From contig NZ_AP017422.1 in NCBI RefSeq assembly GCF_002355595.1, forward strand, positions 4,402,001-4,466,000: a DNA stretch of 64,000 bases, read 5' to 3'. Below, one piece after another: positions 34,660 through 42,900 of this stretch; position 1 is the first letter of the stretch; each line of letters opens with the position of its first letter. The DNA is from Filimonas lacunae. GTDB lineage: Bacteria; Bacteroidota; Bacteroidia; Chitinophagales; Chitinophagaceae. The notes under the pieces are model-generated. The model did not search any database, was not told the DNA's origin, and worked only from the letters and a program-made list of their open reading frames with translations. A program made the position numbers and the translations under genes.

Positions 34660-36288
34660 ATGAGAAACAACGTATATATACCGGTAATACTGATAGCAAC
34701 AACATTGCTGTTTGCCAGTTGCACTAAAAAATTTGAGGAATACAACACCGGGCTATCCGGCCTTTCCGACGAAATTTTGAATGCCGATTTTACCCGGGTG
34801 GTAGGCCCTATGCGGGAAGTGCAAAAGAACCTGATTAACCAAACCAGCTGGATATACCAGTTACAGCAAAACCTGAACGCCGATATTTACAGCGGCTACT
34901 TTATGTCGCCCACTACCTATGGCGGCGACAACAACACCAACTACTACATGAAAGACGGTTGGAACGAACGCGTGATGGTAAACCAGCTGGACGATGGCAT
35001 ACAAAAAATTGTAAACTTTGAAGCAGGCACCCTCATCTACCCAGAAGTAGCCTTTAACCATTGCCGCGGTATTTTAAACATACTCAAGGTAATTATTGTA
35101 CATAAAGTATCTGACGTACACGGCCCGGTGATTTACACGCATTATGGCAAACCCAACGCCGACCTGAGTGTGGACTACGACTCGCAACAGGATGCCTATA
35201 CCGCCCTTTTCAAAACGCTGGACTCTGCTCAGCTCTATTTATCTAAAACCGATACCAGCGACCTGAAAGCACTACGCACCGCTGACATGGTATACAAAGG
35301 GGATATTACCAAATGGAAGAAACTCGCCAACACCCTTCGCCTGCGCCTGGCCATCCGTATTAAATATGCCGACGGTGCCAAAGCCAAACTGGAAGGTGAA
35401 AAAGCCCTTGACCCTGCCAACGGTGGGCTGATAGAAGACAATGCCGACAATGCGCTTATCAACTACGGCGCAGGCCACCCTATCAATATTATTATTTATT
35501 CCTGGGGCGACTGCCGCTCCGGTGCTCCACTGTGTTCTATACTCAATGGCTATAACGACCCCCGTTTAACCCACTACATGCTGCCCGCCACCGATGCCGC
35601 CGTACAAGGCCAATACATAGGCATTCGCAATGGCATTAACCTGCTGAACAACGACCGCTACAGAAGCTACTCACAACCCACCGCTAAAGCGGCCGTAGGC
35701 GATTATTTCGATGCCAACAACGGCATGGCCAAACTGGTTACCGCCGCAGAAACCTGGTTTTTAAAAGCAGAAGCCGCCCTGGAAGGCTGGACCAACGCAG
35801 GCGACGCCCAAACCAACTACGAAACCGGTATTGACAAATCGTTCCAGGAATGGAGCGCCGGCCCTTCTGCTACCTATATCACTAACAGCACTTTAACTGC
35901 GCAACCTTATATCGATCCAAAATCGGTGGTGCCGGGCGAAAACGATATCAAAGACACCAGCCGCTATCTGAGTAAAGTAACCATCCGCTGGGATGAAGCC
36001 AATTCCATAGAGGGGAAACTGGAAAAGATTATCACGCAAAAGTGGATTGCCCTGTATCCGGATGGACAAGAAGCCTGGAGTGAATTTAGAAGAACAGGCT
36101 ATCCTAAGCTTTTTCCGGTAGTGATAAACCAGAGTGGTGGAACTATTTCTACTACGGATTTTATTCGCAGGTTGCCTATTTGTAACAAGTTTAGGGATAG
36201 CGACCCAGCTGGATATGGAAGAGCAGCGGCTACGCTAGGTGGACCCGATGTGGGTGGAACGAAGTTGTGGTGGGATAAGAAGCCGTAA
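34660..36288 (+). CDS. SusD/RagB-family surface lipoprotein (SusD-like_2 type)
   Basis: This is a 542-residue surface lipoprotein. The signal peptide ends in a lipobox with C21 (LLFASC). The sequence follows the SusD-like_2 subfamily more than classic SusD: an N-terminal YNTGLSGLSDE segment, then GGDNNTNYYMKDGW, a late ETWFLKAEAALEGW helix, and EGKLEKIITQKWIALYPDGQEAWSEFRRTGYP near the C-terminus. It caps the SusC barrel encoded upstream. A bidirectional hairpin follows the stop codon and separates it from the convergent Rhs operon. Confidence 0.93.
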   Translation: MRNNVYIPVILIATTLLFASCTKKFEEYNTGLSGLSDEILNADFTRVVGPMREVQKNLINQTSWIYQLQQNLNADIYSGYFMSPTTYGGDNNTNYYMKDGWNERVMVNQLDDGIQKIVNFEAGTLIYPEVAFNHCRGILNILKVIIVHKVSDVHGPVIYTHYGKPNADLSVDYDSQQDAYTALFKTLDSAQLYLSKTDTSDLKALRTADMVYKGDITKWKKLANTLRLRLAIRIKYADGAKAKLEGEKALDPANGGLIEDNADNALINYGAGHPINIIIYSWGDCRSGAPLCSILNGYNDPRLTHYMLPATDAAVQGQYIGIRNGINLLNNDRYRSYSQPTAKAAVGDYFDANNGMAKLVTAAETWFLKAEAALEGWTNAGDAQTNYETGIDKSFQEWSAGPSATYITNSTLTAQPYIDPKSVVPGENDIKDTSRYLSKVTIRWDEANSIEGKLEKIITQKWIALYPDGQEAWSEFRRTGYPKLFPVVINQSGGTISTTDFIRRLPICNKFRDSDPAGYGRAAATLGGPDVGGTKLWWDKKP

Positions 36289-36293
36289 GAAAA

Positions 36294-36325
36294 GAGGGGT
36301 CATCATTAATGATGGCCCCTTCCAT
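36294..36325. terminator. Bidirectional hairpin between susD and the Rhs operon end
   Basis: The arms GGGGTCATCATT and AATGATGGCCCC pair over 12 bases with one wobble and essentially no loop. It lies immediately after the susD stop and 10 bp past the last gene of the minus-strand Rhs operon. T runs are weak on both sides. Confidence 0.65.
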
Positions 36326-36335
36326 TATAAAAACA

Positions 36336-36905
36336 TTATTTATCAGTTTCAACAGAGAAAAAAGAGTATACCCGATCATCAAAAGTGTTACAACCAAATA
36401 AAATCTGCTTTGGAGGGCCATTCTCAAAACCGACAAAGACACTTTGTGTCAGCTTACAACCAGATGTTACAATATTCTTAAAGACCAGCTTATTCTCTGA
36501 TATTCTTAGAGGTAATTCTTTTTCGAAAAAACCTTTATAACGACCTAAATACTTATTTCCTTTATTAAAAACATATATTTCATTAGTCGCGCGGTGAGAC
36601 ATACCTGAGATCACGGACACATTTAATATCTTAAATGTGTCAAAGCCCTTTCCGATCAACCCTAAATAACAAACATTTGTCTCAATTTTTCCATACTCTG
36701 CATCAATTCTAGCTTTTTCAAACACTTTGTTTTTAATATTCTTTTTTATTACATAAATGCAATATTGAATACGATCATTACTTGTAGTTTGTGCAATATT
36801 ATCAGTTAAACATAAACACATAAATGCAACTAGCACCAAGCTATCTTTTAGTACGTGTTTTAGTTTGCTTTTGCGTTTTGTTCGCCGGCTTATTCTCTGA
36901 TACAT
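36336..36905 (-). CDS. Secreted small protein overlapping rhs; candidate immunity protein
   Basis: The ATG at 36905 gives 189 residues with a basic start (MYQRISRRTKRKSKLK) and a hydrophobic segment (about 20-36, SLVLVAFMCLCLTD, then NIAQ), a credible signal peptide. This start lies inside the 3' end of the Rhs gene, an overlap of 65 bp in another frame. GTG or TTG starts at 36836-36839 would avoid the overlap but lose the basic region. The mature part has several Cys and a beta-rich look (YGKIETNVCYLGLIGKGF). I recognise no family. Position after an Rhs toxin-like C-terminus, overlap, AT-rich composition and secretion together suggest a periplasmic immunity protein; this is inference. Confidence 0.6.
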   Translation of the reverse strand: MYQRISRRTKRKSKLKHVLKDSLVLVAFMCLCLTDNIAQTTSNDRIQYCIYVIKKNIKNKVFEKARIDAEYGKIETNVCYLGLIGKGFDTFKILNVSVISGMSHRATNEIYVFNKGNKYLGRYKGFFEKELPLRISENKLVFKNIVTSGCKLTQSVFVGFENGPPKQILFGCNTFDDRVYSFFSVETDK

Positions 36906-39900
36906 AATTTGAAGCTTTAGGTTTTTGCGCACCATTTATCGCATCTGTAATATTTTTTACATAATCCTGTCCGTACTTTGCAGCACCACCACCATTATGA
37001 TTTTTGGCAGCAATATTCCACCCTTGAAAATTCAATTTATTCTTTGTCTGATTATGATAACCTTTAGTCGCTAACTCTTTCACTCCCCCATTAATTGAAA
37101 TTTCGGGAGTAGGCATTACCCCCTTTTCAAAACCATATTTACGCATATGCGCATCAAAATCTGCGCTATGAGACAATCCATTATTAATTTGCAGAATATC
37201 CATTTGCTCGTTATAGTCTCTGCCTGTTCCCGCCATAGATTCATCTAAAGCAACGGCTTTAACATAAGTGGGAGTTAAGTCCGGGATTTGCTTTTTTGCA
37301 AGATCTGAGGGAATACTAAAGCTCGGTTTTCCATCCGTCACCAATTCTAAAGTCCCATCATTTTTAGCTTCATTAAACAAATATACACTAGCTGCAATCT
37401 GATAATCATATTTTTGAAACATAGGCACTGTGGTATTGGTTCCATGCATTTCAGTAACGATATCAGGCATCGTCACTTTAACAAACTGCCCTTGTAAAGG
37501 AACCACACCCACAGAAGCAACAGGAGCTTTAAATAGCTCTTTGTAATCAGGAAGCGTATGAATTGCATTAGACTTTGCTTTACATTGTACATAAGTTTCG
37601 AATACAGTATTTGAAATTATCCTTTTGACCTCATGCCCTTCTCTATTAAAATAAACAATATCCTGGCCATCGATATCCTGAAAAATGATAGGATTATTCA
37701 TCCCAAAATTATAAGGACTCATAAAAGGATATTTTTGCTGCAATGGATCTACACTTAACCAAATACCAATCCTGGAATCATAAACCCTTCCTTCAAAATC
37801 AATAGAATTTCCATCTCCTTTCATTTCATTATCATTCTCCTTTCCATTAAAACCATATCTGTATCCTTCCACATTAAAACTTCTGGCAGGCTGTAACATC
37901 CCAAACGAATAATAATCCTGTGCCGAAACTACATCAGCTGTATAAAAATCGACAGTCCCCCCCAAAGCGCTATACTGCAATTTCCTGTCAGAGATTGTAA
38001 CTAATACGCTTCTCAGATGATTGTTTAATTCAAAAAACTTCTTTCCTCTATAAACACTATCCCATGTAACTCCCGTTATACCACCTAAATTTCCCATATT
38101 TGCTGCAATAGTCATATCTCTAAGAGCTTTAAAAAGCCCAAATCTACTATTGCCTAATATTGCAATTTCAGACTGAGTTAAATGACCATTATTAATAGCC
38201 ATATTACCTGATTGATAAACACTTACCACCTTACCTTGTGCATCATGTACGTAACAAGTTGTATCGGTTCCAAAGATTTTACTCACCCTGTTTCCGGTTG
38301 CATCGTAAGTGTAATAAATCGTACTACCATCTTTTTTCTTTACACTCTTTATTTTACCATAAACCGTCCATTCTATTTTATCAATTTTCGCTGAATCATC
38401 CTTAACCAGATTGCCTATGGAATCATACCCATAATTACCAGCTGATTGCTTATCAATATCTACAGAATAATTACCATAAGCTACGGAATCAGAAATATAG
38501 GTTAAACGATTCTTTCCACTTTCGTAATGGTAAGTAAGACTATCCATTGCCAAAGGAGTTCCAGCAGTAGTAGTCCCATTACGCAAATAGCGTAAAATAT
38601 TCCCATTTGCATCATAACCTATAGCTTCATGGTAATCAGGACTCTTTTGCAATCCATTCCATGTATAACTATCTCCCTTCCAGGTATCCATTTTCACAAA
38701 TCTGGCCAGTTGATCGAATTGATAATTATACCATTGCCCCCTTCCTAATTTGTTAATATTAATCCCCATCCCTGCAATATTTCCATTATATAGCGGCTTA
38801 TATTCAGCGCCTAACCGAATAAGCGCTGAAGCGTCGGGGCTTACAGAATTAATGCCCTTATAATCATTCTCGTTATAGTTTAAAACATAACTATAAGCAT
38901 TCGCAGCTGGAGTTGCAGCCGAAGTCCCATCTGTTTCGACACCTGCATTAACCCCTTTAATCCATCCCTGCAACGTATAAATATAATCAAGTCCCTGCAC
39001 CTGTTGTTGCCCTAACACAGTTCTTGCTAATGGCCCATGCTTATAGTAAGTATACCAAGCTTCATTTTCCCAACTAAGACTATCATGACTTGTTTCAACA
39101 TTTGTTAAGCGGTTTTCAGCATCATAAATATACCGGTGATAAAAAGCATCCCGTCTACCTGGCTGGTAAGCTACATGGTTTACTTTACCGCTTACCAGAT
39201 CATATTGATATACCATTTTCTTTATGCTATTACCCGCATTCAACTTCATAGCTCCCTCTTTATAGTATTGAAGCAAGGTATCTACATTACCGTGAATATC
39301 GTAGCTATAAAAGGTGGCATTTGCAAAAGGATTGCCTGCACCGGTTAAATCTGTGGCTGTATTGTAAATAGCATTGTATGAAACCCGATTACGCAAATTA
39401 GCAGCATTCATTGCTATATCAGTTGCTACATACGCTTCATCATACACTGTAACCGTAATTTGCTCTCTGCTTGCTGCTGCGCCTGCCAACCATATTTGCA
39501 ACGAATCACTATTGCGACTAATTCGATCACTGATACTGGCAGAACTCACCAATTGCCCCAATTGAGTAATACGTCCAATCTGATCATACAATGTGTAGCT
39601 ATATTGCTTAGCCATTATTTGCTTCGCATTTTGAGAAACCACCAAGCGTCCCAATCTGTCATACCAGAAACGGCTTATTCCTGCATCCGGCGTCTTTTGT
39701 TCAGCAACCTGATTTAAGGTATTATACCGGTACAATGTTGCCATTTCATGCACTGGCACCAGCGAAGTTCTGGCCTTTCTGGCACTCACCACCTGCTTTA
39801 ACCAAACTGTATCTTTATTCATACGAACGCCAGCTGGTGGTATAGTTTTTACCAGGTTGCCGGATTGATCGTAATAATAGAGTGTATAATGATACTCGTT

Positions 39901-42900
39901 GGTATACTTCGTTACTGTAAAAGATTCGTATTTATAGGCGTTGAGACATTTAGCTGTATAGTCCTTATCAAAAGCGCCTTTTAGTGAATCCTTATATACA
40001 TTAAGAAGCTCAGTGGCTTTGGTTTCGATAAAGAAGCTGGTATCCGAGCAACTGTTCACTTCTTCTACAGCAGAAATAGGCGAAAACACCGCTTTTGTAC
40101 TACCGCACATATAAGCTCCTGCATATTCTTTAGAGCAACGTGTATATGTGCACAATGCCGACTTTATTATACTATTAGTATAATTCTTAAAAAACATGGA
40201 TGCTTGCAGAGGGCCTGTGCCAAACCTGCCATCTGTTTCTCCTATCCGATAATCATACTGATACCACTCGGTGTTATATTGTTGCAATACATAGGCATCC
40301 TGCAATTCAGGAAGTGAACTTATAGTGCTACACTGATTGGCACTATCAAGATCAAGAGTGTTAAAAACAAGCGTACTGTCTTTCGCTCCCACTCCCACAA
40401 ATCTGCCAGACCTGGCCTTATCTATGATTGACTCTTCTTTGGCATTCCTAAAAATACGAGCGTAAGTAGTATTCCAGGAACTATTTAACTTTCTAACAGT
40501 CAGGGAAGCCATTTGAGGCTTGTATTCAGTTACCACGCTATTCCCAACAGAATCTACATAATAAGCAACAACAGTTTTATTTAGATTCACTTCAGATTGA
40601 CCGTTAATAAAATACAGCATATCAGTGCTAACTGTTTTTGAAGCAATAACCGAACCTGTATTTTTATCGATATCTACTAACCTCACTTTATCTACAACAA
40701 TGAGATTACCAACAGGATTGTTATAATCAGGAATATCAAAATCGTATTTAGGATATGTATGAGTAGACAATTTCACCTTTAAAATATCTCCCACTACAAA
40801 TATCTCTTCAATCGTATTCCTGCAAGGAAAGTTACCATCATACTCTTCACCATCAATATACCTCATGTATCCTGAAGCATAAGAAGGCTCTTCTGTGACC
40901 AGTGCTTCCGGAACCCCTTCAAAATAACCAGTTACCCAATTAAATGCAAAAATTCCATTTTGCGCATAGTAATCCCCATCGTGATCCCAATCGGACTTCG
41001 TGTTTACAGTGATCCAAACCAAATTCCCATCCAACGCCATTTTACCGGCGGTTCCGGAATCGTCAAGTCCTATTTCACTGGAAACTCTTTTTATATGGAG
41101 TACCGACAAATCTGCGTTATATACCACCACACGATATTCATGCACTGCTTCGCTATAAAAACTTGCCAATATCTTACCTGTTTTTGTTTCTTTTAAATCA
41201 AGACAACGATAAGTTCTCGGGCTTTTATTGTTTCCATTATGGCTGATAAAATTTCCGGCAGAATCCAGTTTAGTTACCAGATCAAACCCAGAGCGGTAAT
41301 AGCCTCCAAGCACATACCCATTATCTTTCGTAACTAACACTTTTTGGTATATTACAGTATCACCTGTATTACCAATGAGTTTAGCCCATTGTACTCTATT
41401 TAAGGAGTCTATTTTAATTAAATAGGACAGCTTGCATGGAAAAGCAGCATTCTGGTTTGCAACAATAATAAAGCCATTGTCACTCGTTGCCTTAATATCG
41501 GTAGCGACTATATTAGCTGAACATCCATAATTAGTCATAAATGGACTATTCTTACTAAGTGTCCATTTAACACCGTAAGGCTCGCTTCTACAAACCGTTT
41601 GATAATCCTGCGCACTATTTTGATTACAGGTATTAATAAAGGAAAGATATTCTGCTGCTGTTTTTGCAAAACCCAAACGATTATTCATGTAGTTGGCAAA
41701 AACAGTATTTCGCTGTTGTTGTGCTTCAGCAGTATCTACTGAAGACGGCAATATGGTTGGGTAAGTAGCAATATAACTTTGATAATATGCCTTTACCTGC
41801 ACACAGGAAGCACATACATTTTGCATACCACATTGCAGGGCCGGCGGAATTTGTATAGGAGTAGGCAAATAGTTACATCCGGATGCCGGTTGTGTACATA
41901 AAGCCACCAGGGTAGTTAGCTCAGTTTCCGTCATATCAGTATTGCGTACCAACTTTACATAAGCGGAAAAACTGGTAGTGCCCCTGTTATTCAATTGATA
42001 AGTATCGTACAACGACTTTATCGTACTACATTGGCAATCATCCGGCTTTGTATATAATGTAACATTGCTATAAGCAACAGGACTTTCATAAGGCTTAGGT
42101 GCCGTAATCAGCTCCGCATTACAGGTAACATCTGGCTTTTTGCCAATTTTAGTATTGAAAGCATTGATTACATCTGCAAAGCTTCTGTACTGATAGGTGC
42201 TTGATGGCTTTACTGTACTCGAGCCATTAGGATGGTTGGCATCGGCCCCCTCTTTACAAACAGCAAGCAACTTAGGAATGATCGAATCTAACTGAACCTG
42301 TGTATAACAAGATAGTTGTTGAGTCCATAAAGAAACATACGCCTTACAATTGGTATCATATAATGCTGTCATTGATTTTGAAGCAGAATCAGTGTATGCG
42401 GTTTGACTGGTGGTAGTTTGTGTAAACCCAAGTCCATTTGCACTGATAGCATCACTTACTACATTAAAGTTAGGCACAAAACCGGCAGTTATCAATTGGG
42501 CAGACGAAGAACTTCCCGTACAGGTAGTATTTACAAGGCCATTAATAATATCTCTTTTGGCTTGCAGATACATGGAACGGAAATTTCTCCAGGCCATATT
42601 TAAATCACCTTCACAGGTATTAGCCGTATTAAAAGGATTGTTATAAATGCTATATACGCCAAAAGTATCCTTTTCACTCATTTTTACCGTCATGGTCGCC
42701 ATGGACCATATACTCAGGTTTACAGACGTGGAAACCTTATTTACATTCAAAGTAACGGCTGAATAATTCTGCATTTTGTTTTCCAATGCTGTTACCGCCG
42801 CATTGCTGTAAAAAGGATCTTTACTGGCCGCAACAGTAGGAAATTTACTGAAAGGCGTAGTAGTTTTACCTGTAGGGTTCAGGTATCCTGCTGTATAGGC

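Noticed and set aside
36841-36935. Start of the small secreted gene at the first ATG (36935)
   Set aside because: The ATG at 36905 already supplies a basic n-region followed by the hydrophobic segment; the earlier one only lengthens the overlap with the Rhs gene.
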